NCBI GenBank assembly: GCA_910583875.1
Contig: CAJTXT010000004.1
Location: 107,389-171,388, forward strand
Length of the DNA: 64,000 nucleotides
Source of the DNA: an uncultured Vampirovibrio sp.
Lineage (GTDB): Bacteria; Cyanobacteriota; Vampirovibrionia; Gastranaerophilales; Gastranaerophilaceae
Reading direction: 5' to 3'
Made by a program: the position numbers and the translations under genes. The notes below the pieces were generated by a model. That model saw only the letters and a list, made by a program, of their open reading frames with translations, was not told the origin of the DNA and did not search any database. Positions 53,618 through 62,697 of this stretch are shown piece after piece; positions within the stretch are counted from its first letter, which is position 1; the number at the start of each line of letters is the position of its first letter.

Positions 53618-54082
53618 ATGGCTGAAAGAACATTTATAGCAATTAAACCGGATGGTGTTAAAAGAAACCTTATCGGCAGAATTATTACCAAATTTGAAGA
53701 GAAAGGTTATAAAATTATTGGTTTGAAACTCCTTTTACCTACAATTGAATTGGCTGAAAAACATTATGCAGAACATAAGGGTAAATCCTTTTATCCAAGA
53801 TTAATAAACTATATTACTTCAGGACCTATTGTTGCAATGGTTGTTGAAGGTAAAAACGTTGTTGCTGAATCAAGAAGAATGATGGGTTCAACAAAGCCTG
53901 AAGAAGCAGAAGCAGGAACTATCCGTTTTGAATATGCTATTAATATGGAATATAATATTATTCATGGCTCAGATAGTCCTGAAAGTGCAGAAAGAGAAAT
54001 TGCTATTTACTTTAAAGAAGAAGAACTTTGCCCTAATTGGACAACAATGTTAGAAATGATTATGGGCGATGAAGCAAAGTAA
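53618..54082 (+). CDS. ndk: Nucleoside diphosphate kinase
   Basis: 154 aa. Transfers the gamma-phosphate from ATP to other NDPs through a phospho-histidine. ERTFIAIKPDGVKRNLIG at the N-terminus; the active-site histidine is in NIIHGSDSPESAERE. Start chosen at 53618, preceded by TAGGAG; the longer frame from 53555 has no ribosome binding site and adds 21 unusual residues. Overlaps tgt by 14 bases, so the two form a unit. Confidence 0.96.
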   Translation: MAERTFIAIKPDGVKRNLIGRIITKFEEKGYKIIGLKLLLPTIELAEKHYAEHKGKSFYPRLINYITSGPIVAMVVEGKNVVAESRRMMGSTKPEEAEAGTIRFEYAINMEYNIIHGSDSPESAEREIAIYFKEEELCPNWTTMLEMIMGDEAK

Positions 54083-55184
54083 GTATTTCTCGTTTGAATT
54101 ATTAAAAGAGGATAAAAAAACACATGCCCGTGCAGGTATATTGCATACTCCGCATGGTAATATTGAAACGCCTATATTTATGCCGGTTGGCACTCATAGT
54201 GCTGTGAAAATGCTTACTATGCATCACTTGAGAGAGACTCAGGCTCAAATTATTTTATCTAATTCTTTCCATTTATTCTTACGTCCCGGAAATAAATTGA
54301 TCAAAGAATTTGGCGGACTTCATAAATGGATGAATTGGGATAAACCAATCTTAACAGATTCTGGCGGTTTTCAGGTTTTTAGTCTTGCTCATTTGAATAA
54401 TATTACAGAAGACGGTGTTAAATTTAAAGAGCCTAAAACAGGTGATGAATATTATATTAATCCAGAAATTTCTATGGAAATTCAGCAGGATTTAGGTCCG
54501 GATATAGCAATGGCTTTTGACCAATGTGCACCATATCCTTGCGATTATAATGATGCAGTTAAAGCTATGGAACGTACACATAGATGGCTTGAAAGATGTT
54601 TCAAAGCTCATACTAGAGAAGATCAGGCATTATTTCCTATTGTTCAAGGGGCATTTTTTGATGATTTAAGAAAAGAAAGCGCAAGTGTTATTTCTTCTTA
54701 TGATGCAGTTGGATATGCTATTGGCGGTGTTAGTGTGGGTGAACCAACTGATCTTAAACACCATTTAGTAGAACTTACCGCACCGTTATTACCAAATAAT
54801 AAACCACGTTATTTAATGGGTGTAGGTACCCCTATTGATATTCTTGAAAGTGTTAAACGCGGTGTTGATATGCTTGATTGTGTTTTACCTACAAGAAATG
54901 CAAGGCATGGTTCATTCTTTACTTATGAGGGTAAAAAGAATATTAAAAATAAACAGTTTGAAAGAGATGCAGCACCTTTGGATGAAAAATGTGATTGTTA
55001 TGCTTGCCAAAATCACTCACGTGCTTATATAAGACATCTTTACAGAATGGGTGAGGCAAACGCACAAATTCTTCTTTCTATCCACAATACAAGATTTTTG
55101 CTTAAATTTATTCACGATTTAAGAGATAGTATTTTAGAAGACAGATTTGAAGAATTCTATAATACTTTTAAGGATATTGTTTAA
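54069..55184 (+). CDS. tgt: Queuine tRNA-ribosyltransferase (tRNA-guanine transglycosylase)
   Basis: 371 aa. Exchanges guanine 34 of GUN-anticodon tRNAs for the queuosine precursor. TPIFMPVGTHSAVKML at the N-terminus, nucleophile aspartate region DSGGFQVFSL, GPDIAMAFDQCAPYP, the GGVSVGE substrate loop, and zinc ligands in CDCYACQ and a downstream histidine are visible. QueE at 18 kb makes an intermediate of the same modification. The stop overlaps the convergent DUF3137-like gene by 17 bases. Confidence 0.97.
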   Translation: MKQSKYFSFELLKEDKKTHARAGILHTPHGNIETPIFMPVGTHSAVKMLTMHHLRETQAQIILSNSFHLFLRPGNKLIKEFGGLHKWMNWDKPILTDSGGFQVFSLAHLNNITEDGVKFKEPKTGDEYYINPEISMEIQQDLGPDIAMAFDQCAPYPCDYNDAVKAMERTHRWLERCFKAHTREDQALFPIVQGAFFDDLRKESASVISSYDAVGYAIGGVSVGEPTDLKHHLVELTAPLLPNNKPRYLMGVGTPIDILESVKRGVDMLDCVLPTRNARHGSFFTYEGKKNIKNKQFERDAAPLDEKCDCYACQNHSRAYIRHLYRMGEANAQILLSIHNTRFLLKFIHDLRDSILEDRFEEFYNTFKDIV

Positions 55185-56196
55185 TTAAATTTCTTTTATT
55201 ACTGTTAAGCTCTAATTCATCTACTATTGCGAGATATGATAATAGATTATTTAATTTTTGTTTATACATAGAAATGTCTGTAAGATAATCTTCAGAATTT
55301 ATTAAAATATCATTTACCTTGTCTTTGATTATAATATATATTTTTGAATCATAATTAAATGAAATTACAATATCGTTTTCTTTTAAAAGCTTGTTATTTT
55401 GTAATTCAATTAATCCCTTTATTATGACTTCATCGAGCGTATTTTGCATTGATTCTTTATCTGAGGCATAAATATTATAATTTTGACATAGTTCATCATA
55501 TTCTAAAATTTTCATTTTTTTATAATATGTATCCAAATCGTTCTTTTTAAAGAAAGAATTTCCTTTGGTTGTTATTATGACACCGCCTTTATCACTATCT
55601 ACAATACAGTTTATAACTATACATAGACCTTTTAAAACAGGTTTCTCATGTTTTTCAAATAATGCAGGTTCTTTTGTTAAAGAAAATTCACACATATTAA
55701 CAATCATTCCACGATAAGATAATTTGAGTTCTTTTGAGGTATAACAGTTATCAAAAGAAGGAAGGCATTTAGCATTACGTATCATATTCCGAAATGAGTT
55801 TGAACCTAAAGTCTTAATATGAATGTCATTAAAAAAAGATGAAAGTTTATCAAACATTTTATTTGTAATATTGTCTGATTTTGAAATTATGCAAAAATAA
55901 AGTATACATAGAATAAATATAATGATTATTATAATTATTGCTAGTGTACATATTTCAGGAGGAATGCCTATATATTCTGCAAATGAATGTGCATAATAAC
56001 GACGTCGACGTCCTCCAATGAAAAAATAAAGTGCCAGGAAATTCAATATAAATATTATAGGTATTATATTGTCAAAAAACCTATAATATTTCATCTTTTT
56101 TTCATAATTAATACCAGAACCTAAGATTTTGCGGTCAAAAAAATCTTCAAATTCAATAGAATTTATTTTTTCTTGTAATTGTTTATAATATTTCAA
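55168..56196 (-). CDS. DUF3137-like membrane protein, copy 2
   Basis: 342 aa. N-terminal cytoplasmic region, then two membrane helices (NIIPIIFILNFLALYFFIGG and PEICTLAIIIIIIIFILCI), then a cytoplasmic domain with LSYRGMIVNMCEFSL, KGLCIVINCIVDSD and KLNNLLSYLAIVDELELN. The pattern matches DUF3137, the partner family of LemA. It is a diverged copy of the gene at 56362 with the same plan; both end with a helix followed by DELxL. Function unknown; membrane-associated, possibly in envelope stress. Confidence 0.7.
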   Translation of the reverse strand: MKYYKQLQEKINSIEFEDFFDRKILGSGINYEKKMKYYRFFDNIIPIIFILNFLALYFFIGGRRRRYYAHSFAEYIGIPPEICTLAIIIIIIIFILCILYFCIISKSDNITNKMFDKLSSFFNDIHIKTLGSNSFRNMIRNAKCLPSFDNCYTSKELKLSYRGMIVNMCEFSLTKEPALFEKHEKPVLKGLCIVINCIVDSDKGGVIITTKGNSFFKKNDLDTYYKKMKILEYDELCQNYNIYASDKESMQNTLDEVIIKGLIELQNNKLLKENDIVISFNYDSKIYIIIKDKVNDILINSEDYLTDISMYKQKLNNLLSYLAIVDELELNSNKRNLIKQYP

Positions 56197-56361
56197 AATT
56201 TATACCATAAAGAAAGTAATATATTTATATAGATGCCCGTTTTCTTATTTTTCTAACTTGGTTTTTTCTTAATTTTTTAATCAATTTAATATCTTCAGTA
56301 AAGTTTTTTCTAAAAAAATCATAGAATTTGCTTGAATATAATTATGATTTACTAAGCATAA

Positions 56362-57357
56362 TTATAATCCGATTTCTTGGTCTAATTTAAGTTCATCAAT
56401 TATTGATAACATTTGAACCAAATCAAGTAAAATTTTACGATAGGTATCAAAATCAGAGGGTTTCTGAAAGAAATTAATATCGAACCAATCAAAATTTGTA
56501 CAACCGCCTAGAAGTATAATACCTGATTTTAAGCGTTTTGCATCAGAGGCTATAGCTAGATTTATATTTCCGTTTTCAAATGATATATCTATAATTAAAC
56601 CGGTTTTTTGTAATTCAACCAATCTGTTCATAAACCCTGTTGTTAATAAATAACGGGCTTCTATTTGATCATGAGAAGTTACACAATAATATTTATGAAA
56701 CTCAGGATCTTCAAGATGAACCTGATTATTAAAATAATCAATATCCATATTTGTGTGATTTTTTACAATTGTTTTATTTTTAAATTTCTTATTGCAAGGA
56801 ACTGTAATTACAACACCTTTAAATGTTATTACATATTTAGTTCCTTTTTTTGTATGAACTTTTGAGCTTAGTTCTATATCCATTATATCTATTGGAAGCC
56901 CTTTATAAGTTCCTTTTAGTCTGTCATCACAGTGGAATTTTGCAAATTTTTTCAATAAAGAGAGTGAAGCAACATAACGTTTATCTTGTTCTAAATATCG
57001 TTTAGGGTCTATATATTCAAAATCGCCTGCAAATTTAAATAGTTTTTTTATAATAGTTTTCTTAAAATCTTTTTTGTATAGTTTTGAAAAAAACATAATT
57101 GGACAAGAAACAATTGCCACATACATTATTATTAAGTATACTAAAAGTTCAGTATTTTTTTCTTGTAATATATTCGAATGTCCAAGTAAATATATACATA
57201 CACAAGCTAATGCAATAACTACTGCAATTATTAAATAAATGTATAATTGTCTTTTATGTTCAAGTTCATTTATTTCTTTTGATAAGATTTTTTTGCAAAA
57301 AGTATTGAACTTTGGACCACGAATTTTTTTCTCTAATTCAATATATTCTTTTGACAA
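56362..57357 (-). CDS. DUF3137-like membrane protein, copy 1
   Basis: 331 aa, TTG start with AAGGATT upstream. Two membrane helices (YLIIAVVIALACVCIYLL and LLVYLIIMYVAIVSCPIMFF) follow a short N-terminal domain (FNTFCKKILSKEINELEHK). Then come LKGTYKGLPIDIMDIELS, TFKGVVITVPCNKKFK and VQMLSIIDELKLDQEI. The same plan as the 342-aa gene downstream, so the two are tandem paralogues. It starts 18 bases after the lemA stop, in the LemA-DUF3137 order known in other bacteria. Function unknown. Confidence 0.72.
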   Translation of the reverse strand: MSKEYIELEKKIRGPKFNTFCKKILSKEINELEHKRQLYIYLIIAVVIALACVCIYLLGHSNILQEKNTELLVYLIIMYVAIVSCPIMFFSKLYKKDFKKTIIKKLFKFAGDFEYIDPKRYLEQDKRYVASLSLLKKFAKFHCDDRLKGTYKGLPIDIMDIELSSKVHTKKGTKYVITFKGVVITVPCNKKFKNKTIVKNHTNMDIDYFNNQVHLEDPEFHKYYCVTSHDQIEARYLLTTGFMNRLVELQKTGLIIDISFENGNINLAIASDAKRLKSGIILLGGCTNFDWFDINFFQKPSDFDTYRKILLDLVQMLSIIDELKLDQEIGL

Positions 57358-57374
57358 TTTTTAATCCTTAACTA

Positions 57375-57932
57375 TTATAAGTATTTAGAAGCGTCAATCT
57401 TTTCTCTTGATTGTTTATCTGTTTCAAAATAACTATAACTTGAGATATCACCTGCAAGATGAGCAAATAATGTACCGGGGAATATTTGTACAGAGTTTCT
57501 AAGCTGTGTTAATGCAGAGTTATAGAATCTTCTCGAAGCTGCAATATGTTCTTCAACTTCATTATATGTTGTCATTGCCTGAACCATAGTTGCATCTGAC
57601 TTTAATGTAGGATAATTTTCAACATTGACCATTAATGCTTTTAGTTCTGTTTCAAGAGAAGCTTCAGCTTGGAATTTTTCTTTAGAACCAACTTTAGATT
57701 TCATTGCATTAGTTCTTAGTGCTGTAATTTTATCAAATAATTCGGTTTCATGTTCCATAAAACGTTTTGCAATTGTTAAGATATTGGGAATTAAATCATA
57801 ACGTTTTTTTAATTGAACATCTATTCCTGATAATGCTTCCAACATCATATTTTTACTTTGTATTACTTTCATATAGCAGGCATAAAGTATTGCAATCGGT
57901 AATAAAATTAAAATAATTAAAAATGGTAACAT
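57375..57932 (-). CDS. lemA: LemA-family protein
   Basis: 185 aa. One N-terminal membrane helix (FLIIILILLPIAILYAC) followed by a long helical domain: LEALSGIDVQLKKRYDLIPN then LLTIAKRFMEHE-type ILTIAKRFMEHE, and NSVQIFPGTLFAHLAG near the end, all LemA hallmarks. The ATG at 57932 follows AGGAG; an upstream in-frame ATG would add 11 residues without one. LemA proteins are widespread and poorly understood; a DUF3137 neighbour is common. Confidence 0.93.
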   Translation of the reverse strand: MLPFLIILILLPIAILYACYMKVIQSKNMMLEALSGIDVQLKKRYDLIPNILTIAKRFMEHETELFDKITALRTNAMKSKVGSKEKFQAEASLETELKALMVNVENYPTLKSDATMVQAMTTYNEVEEHIAASRRFYNSALTQLRNSVQIFPGTLFAHLAGDISSYSYFETDKQSREKIDASKYL

Positions 57933-58038
57933 AAAAACTCCTATCGATAATATAAAAAATTGCATTTGTAAATAATAAATCCTTATCTCGTGTGAATATA
58001 TTTATAATATACCCGTTTAAAAATAAATATAAACATCT

Positions 58039-58070
58039 AAAAAGAGGAGAATTAATATTCTCCTCTTTTT
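58039..58070 (-). terminator. Terminator downstream of fabI
   Basis: AAAAAGAGGAGAAT and ATTCTCCTCTTTTT form a 14-bp perfect dyad with a TAAT loop, T-rich on either strand, 29 bases past the fabI stop. It separates fabI from lemA. Confidence 0.85.
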
Positions 58071-58098
58071 TATTATTTTATATAATGGTTCTAAATGA

Positions 58099-58896
58099 TT
58101 ATTTTGTAACCAGTTCCATTTCTTCTTGAGAAGCATAAACACAGTGGCAGCCGCAATCTACGTGAATAACTTCACCTGTAACACCTGAAGATAAATCAGA
58201 TAATAAATAAAGAGCAGTTTTACCGTCATCTTCAAGAGTAACATTTCTCTTTAAAGGTGCTTTTAATACAGCAGCTTTTAACATTTTACCAAAACCGTCA
58301 ATGCCTGAAGCAGCAAGTGTTTTAACAGCGCCTGAAGATAAGCAGTTAACTCTTATACCGTATTTGCCAAGATTTTCTGCTAAGTATCTTGCAGAAGCTT
58401 CTAAAGCAGCTTTTGCAACACCCATAATGTTATAGTTTGCAACAACTTTTTCACCGCCAAGATATGTTAATGCTAAGATTGAACCGCCTTCATTCATAAT
58501 TGGCTGTGCATTTCTTGCCATAGAAACTAAAGAATAAGCGCTAACGCCCATAGCTAAATCCCAGCCTGCTTTTGATGTATTGATAAATTCACCTGTTAAA
58601 TCTTCTCTGTTAGCAAATGCAACAGCATGTACAACAAAGTCAATTTTGCCGTATGTTTTTTCAAGTTCCGCAAATACAGCTTTTACTTCTTCTTCTTTTG
58701 TTACGTCGCAAGACATAATAACTTTTGCATTCATTGATTCAGCAATAGGACGAACTCTTTTTTCCATAACTTCGCCTGCATAAGTGAATGCTATTTCAGC
58801 ACCTGCTTCAAAAAGTTGTTTTGCAATACCGTAAGCAATACCATGAGTATTTGAAACGCCGAAAATAACGCCTCTTTTACCTTCCATTAATTTCAT
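58099..58896 (-). CDS. fabI: Enoyl-[acyl-carrier-protein] reductase (NADH), FabI type
   Basis: 265 aa. Reduces trans-2-enoyl-ACP in each cycle of fatty-acid synthesis. GVSNTHGIAYGIAKQL is the nucleotide-binding opening, VVHAVAFANR follows, and the catalytic Tyr-x6-Lys is in NYNIMGVAKAALEAS, preceded by LTYLGGEKVV. Length and motifs exclude FabL/FabV. AGGGG stands before the start. Monocistronic here, framed by repeats upstream and a terminator downstream. Confidence 0.95.
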   Translation of the reverse strand: MKLMEGKRGVIFGVSNTHGIAYGIAKQLFEAGAEIAFTYAGEVMEKRVRPIAESMNAKVIMSCDVTKEEEVKAVFAELEKTYGKIDFVVHAVAFANREDLTGEFINTSKAGWDLAMGVSAYSLVSMARNAQPIMNEGGSILALTYLGGEKVVANYNIMGVAKAALEASARYLAENLGKYGIRVNCLSSGAVKTLAASGIDGFGKMLKAAVLKAPLKRNVTLEDDGKTALYLLSDLSSGVTGEVIHVDCGCHCVYASQEEMELVTK

Positions 58897-58992
58897 TTGA
58901 GAAACCCCTCTTTTGTGTCTGTGTTCTTATTTTACAATCAACACTATGGTTTTTCAATTATTTTTTTGCAATTGTTTAAGATATACTCATAA

Positions 58993-59097
58993 TGTCATTT
59001 CGGACTTGTTTCGGAATCTGATGAATTTAGAATTAAGTTATAAAACTAAAGAGTTGTATAAAATTGATAAGACCCTGAAACAAGTTCAGGGTGACAG
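58993..59097. repeat. MITE-like palindromic repeat, copy 3
   Basis: 105 bp from TGTCATTTCGGACTTG to AACAAGTTCAGGGTGACAG. The ends are imperfect inverted repeats, each able to fold locally (CCCTGAA/TTCAGGG on the right). The AT-rich centre resembles that of copy 2 (ATAAAACTAAA). Confidence 0.8.
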
Positions 59098-59126
59098 AAC
59101 GATTATAGTTGTATGAAATAAATTTT

Positions 59127-59232
59127 TGTCATTCCGAACTTGTTTCGGAATCTGACGAGTTTGGAATTAAATCATAAAACTAAAAAATTATATAAAACTT
59201 TTAAAACTCTGAAATAAGTTCATGGTCTTAAA
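59127..59232. repeat. MITE-like palindromic repeat, copy 4 (decayed right end)
   Basis: Left end TGTCATTCCGAACTTG is intact; the centre matches copy 3; the right end is degraded to CTCTGAAATAAGTTCATGG and lacks TGACAG. A secondary dyad AAAACTTTTAA/TTAAAAGTTTT spans the decayed end. It starts 30 bases after copy 3, in the same orientation. Confidence 0.75.
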
Positions 59233-59293
59233 AGTTTTAAGTATTTTTGTATAAGGTTATATTTAAATCTCGATTTTAGTGGAGCTATATAAA

Positions 59294-60334
59294 TCACTTT
59301 TTTTCTACTTGTTTTTTATTGTGGATTATTGATGAAATAAATGCTGCTCCAACAATAATAAGTCCTGTTCCGCCTGTTATAACTTCCGGTATTTCCATCC
59401 TGGTGCTTATAAACATAATTATTGCAAGAAAACCGATAGCCCAGTGAGCGCCATGTTCAAGATATAAATATTGTTTTAATGTTTTCATATCTACCATATA
59501 GATTGTTAATGAACGTACAAACATTGCACCAATTGCCAAACCTATACATATAATTATAATATCTTTACTTATTGCAAATGCACCTAAAACGCCGTCTAAA
59601 GAGAAGGAAGCATCAATTAATTCTAAATATAAGAAACCGATAAAACCTAATTTTGCAGTTTCACCCATTAATGCAGATTTTCTTTCTGCTATATCTTCAA
59701 GCAGATTGCTTATGCTATCTACAACTAAGTATAGAATAATACCTGTGAAACCTGCCATTATTACAGGTATTTTTTGTTCTTGCGGAATGAAATGTTGTAA
59801 AACCATTAAGGCTAATAAGGCAAAAATTACATCTATATATTTTACATTTGTTAGTTTTAATAACGGTTTTTCAATACATCCAATCCAATTGCATTCTTTT
59901 TCTTCGTGTAGAAAATATGAAAGGAAAATCATTAATAGGAAGGAACCGCCGAAAGTTACCAGCGGTGCATGTACAATGTGAAGATAATGCGCATACTTAT
60001 CAACATCATATAATGCAAGTTTGGCAACTCCTGCTATTGATAAACCCGAAAAAGCAGCAACTACCAAAATTGGGAATAATAATCTCATTCCGAATACTGC
60101 AATTAAAATACCCCAGGTTACAAATCTATGACGCCATTTATCTGTCATTTTTTCAAGTTTCATTGCATTTATTACTGCGTTATCAAATGATAATGTAACC
60201 TCTAATATGGATAAAAACGAAACAACAAAAAGCGCCATAAATCCACTTCCCGGGTGAGAATGTTCGCCCCAAAAATAAGCTAAAATAACTCCGATTATTG
60301 TTATTATAAATGAACCTTTAAAATATTTAAGCAT
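59294..60334 (-). CDS. TerC-like integral membrane protein (DUF475)
   Basis: 346 aa with about nine membrane helices. SILEVTLSFDNAVINAMKL and later LIDASFSLDGVLGAFAIS are the paired acidic motifs of the TerC/DUF475 families, proteins linked to metal (manganese or tellurite) handling. YAHYLHIVHAPLVTFGGSF lies between them. AAGGGA precedes the start. No other ter genes are present. The metal-efflux role is inferred from the family. Confidence 0.88.
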   Translation of the reverse strand: MLKYFKGSFIITIIGVILAYFWGEHSHPGSGFMALFVVSFLSILEVTLSFDNAVINAMKLEKMTDKWRHRFVTWGILIAVFGMRLLFPILVVAAFSGLSIAGVAKLALYDVDKYAHYLHIVHAPLVTFGGSFLLMIFLSYFLHEEKECNWIGCIEKPLLKLTNVKYIDVIFALLALMVLQHFIPQEQKIPVIMAGFTGIILYLVVDSISNLLEDIAERKSALMGETAKLGFIGFLYLELIDASFSLDGVLGAFAISKDIIIICIGLAIGAMFVRSLTIYMVDMKTLKQYLYLEHGAHWAIGFLAIIMFISTRMEIPEVITGGTGLIIVGAAFISSIIHNKKQVEKK

Positions 60335-60367
60335 AAGATTTCCCTTTTTAGTACGAGTTCATTATAC

Positions 60368-60411
60368 AAAAAAAATAGAGTAAAGAAGTCATTTCTTTAC
60401 TCTATTTTTTA
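60368..60411 (-). terminator. Terminator downstream of fba
   Basis: AAAAAATAGAGTAAAGAA pairs with TTCTTTACTCTATTTTTT (18 bp) around a short loop, followed by T-rich sequence, 13 bases past the fba stop. It reads on the minus strand and could also work on the plus strand. Confidence 0.88.
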
Positions 60412-60423
60412 TTATTAACTTAA

Positions 60424-61383
60424 TTAGTCTTGAGCATGACCTGCTGTGCCAAGAACGTCAACCATTTTGTGTTTAACCATTTCTTTAACAGCTGTTCTTC
60501 CTGGTCCCATATATTCACGTGGGTCAAATTTTTCAGGATGTTCAATAAAGAATTCTCTGATTGTTGAAGTCATTGCTAATCTTAAGTCTGTATCAATATT
60601 AATTTTAGCAACACCGTGTTGAGAAGCATATTTAAGCATATCTTCCGGAACACCTTGAGCATTTGGTAAGTTACCGCCAAATTTATTACATTTAGCAACG
60701 AATTCAGCAGGAACTGAAGAAGAACCGTGAAGAACGATTGGATAATCGCCAAAACCAGCTTCTTTTAATGCATCTTTAATTTCTTTTAATCTGTCAAAGT
60801 CCAATTTAGCTTCACCGGCAAATTTGTAAGCACCGTGAGAAGTACCGATAGCAATAGCTAATGAATCACAACCAGTTTGTTTTACGAATTCAACAGCTTC
60901 TTTAACATTTGTATATTTAGCATCTTTAGCATCAACGTTAACATCATCTTCAACACCAGCTAATTTACCAAGTTCAGCTTCAACTGAAACTCCTCTTTCG
61001 TGAGCATATTCAACAACTTTTTTAGTTAAAGCAACATTTTCTTCAAATGGGAATCTTGAACCGTCAATCATAACAGAAGAGAAACCGCCATCGATACATG
61101 CTTTACAAATTTCGAAGTCAGCACCGTGGTCTAAGTGAAGAGCGATAGGTACTGTAGTTGTAGCTAAAGCAGCTTCTACTAATTTAATTAAATATGTTTG
61201 ATTAGCATATTTTCTTGCACCTGCTGATACTTGAAGAATAATTGGTGATTGAGTTTCTTCAGCAGCTTCTGCAATACCTTGTAAAATTTCCATGTTGTTT
61301 ACGTTGTAAGCACCAATAGCATATCCGCCAGCTAGCGCTTTTTTGAACATTTCATTTGTTCCAACTAATTTTCTTTCTGTCAT
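60424..61383 (-). CDS. fba: Fructose-bisphosphate aldolase, class II
   Basis: 319 aa zinc aldolase of glycolysis. AIGAYNVNNMEILQGIAEAA at the N-terminus; catalytic and zinc residues in ALHLDHGADFE; ELGKLAGVEDDV; IGTSHGAYKF; IVLHGSSSVP; and the closing KINIDTDLRLA are class II signatures. AGGAG precedes the ATG. Codons such as the repeated use of AAC/ATC-type endings suggest high expression, like rpoB. Monocistronic, with a strong terminator. Confidence 0.97.
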   Translation of the reverse strand: MTERKLVGTNEMFKKALAGGYAIGAYNVNNMEILQGIAEAAEETQSPIILQVSAGARKYANQTYLIKLVEAALATTTVPIALHLDHGADFEICKACIDGGFSSVMIDGSRFPFEENVALTKKVVEYAHERGVSVEAELGKLAGVEDDVNVDAKDAKYTNVKEAVEFVKQTGCDSLAIAIGTSHGAYKFAGEAKLDFDRLKEIKDALKEAGFGDYPIVLHGSSSVPAEFVAKCNKFGGNLPNAQGVPEDMLKYASQHGVAKINIDTDLRLAMTSTIREFFIEHPEKFDPREYMGPGRTAVKEMVKHKMVDVLGTAGHAQD

Positions 61384-61618
61384 TAGTCTTAGTCTCCTAT
61401 TGTTTATATAACGATATAAATTTACATCAAAAATAAAATGTTTACAAGCAACATTATTAATTAAACGAAAATAATTTAGTGAAATAAAAAGAGAGATATA
61501 ACAATTAAATTATAATGTTTCTATTTTTAGAATATTGGGTATTCTATAAGAAGAGTATAATTGCAAGATATGATAAAAAATGATACAATCTCGTACATAA
61601 AAGTGAATGGAGGACGAA

Positions 61619-61930
61619 ATGTCAAAAGAAGATAGTTCAATCAGTTTTGGAGTCGGATTATTAATGGGTGTTGTTGGCGGTGTTATAGCTGCTATTCTAT
61701 ATGCGCCAAAATCTGGTGAAGAAACTAGAAAAGATGTTGAAAATGTTATTACAGACATGGCTCAAAAATATACACCCGAAATTAATGAAGCAAAAAGACA
61801 AGCTCTAACCTCTATTGATGTTATGAGATATCGTCTTGAACAGCAATATAATAAGATTAATGAATCTATTAAAGCAAAACAAATTGCAAAAGCTAAACAA
61901 AAAGAATCAATTGATTATGAAGTTAACTAG
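61619..61930 (+). CDS. YtxH-domain protein, copy 1
   Basis: 103 aa. An N-terminal membrane helix (GVGLLMGVVGGVIAAILYAP) runs into the family motif APKSGEETRKDVENVI, then a helical charged tail. The ATG at 61619 follows GGAGG; an in-frame ATG at 61607 overlaps the ribosome binding site. YtxH proteins are linked to general stress in Firmicutes; the role is unknown here. First of three small membrane genes spaced by 3-9 bases. Confidence 0.85.
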   Translation: MSKEDSSISFGVGLLMGVVGGVIAAILYAPKSGEETRKDVENVITDMAQKYTPEINEAKRQALTSIDVMRYRLEQQYNKINESIKAKQIAKAKQKESIDYEVN

Positions 61931-61939
61931 GAGAATAAA

Positions 61940-62302
61940 ATGACCCCCGTTTTAGAATGTATTTTGGCGGTTTTTGCAATAGTTTTAATTGTAATTTCAG
62001 TTATTGTAACTGTTTTTCTTGTAAAATTTTTAAAAGAAACAACTTTGACAATGACTAGTGCCAGAGAATTAATAAATATGACAAAAGAAGAAGTTAAACC
62101 CTCTTTAAGGTCTATAAGTAAAATTCTTGCAACTGTTGATAATGTTTCAACTGCAACAAATAGACAATTGGACATAGTAAAGAAAATATTAACAACTTTA
62201 CTGGGTGCGTCTTGTGTAGCATTTGGAAATGTTAAAGATAAAGGCGGATTTTTTAGCGGATTGATTAGCGGTTTTAATTTTTTTAGAAAAAAAAGGAGAT
62301 AA
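61940..62302 (+). CDS. DUF948-like membrane protein
   Basis: 120 aa. N-terminal membrane helix (ILAVFAIVLIVISVIVTVFLV) followed by a long helix pattern typical of DUF948 (LTMTSARELINMTKEEVKPS, LRSISKILATVDNVSTATN), then a Gly/Phe and basic tail GLISGFNFFRKKRR. DUF948 genes commonly stand beside ytxH, as here between two copies. AGGAG precedes the ATG. Function unknown, probably a membrane-associated stress protein. Confidence 0.78.
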   Translation: MTPVLECILAVFAIVLIVISVIVTVFLVKFLKETTLTMTSARELINMTKEEVKPSLRSISKILATVDNVSTATNRQLDIVKKILTTLLGASCVAFGNVKDKGGFFSGLISGFNFFRKKRR

Positions 62303-62305
62303 AAA

Positions 62306-62575
62306 ATGTCTATAGGTAAATTTATAGCTGGTTTCGCTATTGGCGGTATTTTAGGCGGCGTTATCGGTGTTTTATTAGCACCTCAATCAGGTGAAGAAAC
62401 TCGCGAAAAACTTGCAGGTAAATCAAAAGAAATTTGCGAAAAAGCTCAAGAAACTGTTTCTGAAATTCAATCAAAAGCAGATGGAATTGTTAGTGATATG
62501 CAAGCTAAAGGTGATGAATTAATTTCTAAACTTCAAGATGTTATTAATAAACAAAAAAATCCGGAAGAAGTATAG
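62306..62575 (+). CDS. YtxH-domain protein, copy 2
   Basis: 89 aa. Helix FIAGFAIGGILGGVIGVLLAP, then PQSGEETREKLAGKSKEI and an amphipathic helical tail (VSEIQSKADGIVSDMQ). Shares the pattern of copy 1 (SGEETR directly after the membrane helix) but is shorter. AAAAGGAG precedes the ATG. Likely co-expressed with the two genes before it; terminator at 62596. Confidence 0.85.
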   Translation: MSIGKFIAGFAIGGILGGVIGVLLAPQSGEETREKLAGKSKEICEKAQETVSEIQSKADGIVSDMQAKGDELISKLQDVINKQKNPEEV

Positions 62576-62595
62576 TTTTAATTATAGTTATTTAT

Positions 62596-62626
62596 AAAAA
62601 GTCCGAAAATTTTTTCGGACTTTTTT
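62596..62626 (+). terminator. Terminator of the YtxH-DUF948-YtxH operon
   Basis: AAAAAGTCCGAAAA pairs with TTTTCGGACTTTTT, with a short T loop and a T run after it, 20 bases past the last stop codon. Confidence 0.88.
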
Positions 62627-62697
62627 ATGTTTTAATTGAAATTATTTTTACTTCATTAGATAATATCCTTGTATTAATAATAAAAAAGGATTTTAAT

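Larger units (their letters stand above)
58897..59293. other. 397-bp gap with two MITE-like repeats
   Basis: No credible gene. The gap between fabI and the DUF475 gene holds two tandem copies of the TGTCAT-type repeat and AT-rich sequence. The short open frame at 58913-59116 runs across one repeat and is not supported. Confidence 0.8.

Noticed and set aside
58913..59116. 67-codon plus-strand frame between fabI and the DUF475 gene
   Set aside because: Runs through a MITE-like repeat and has no conserved pattern.
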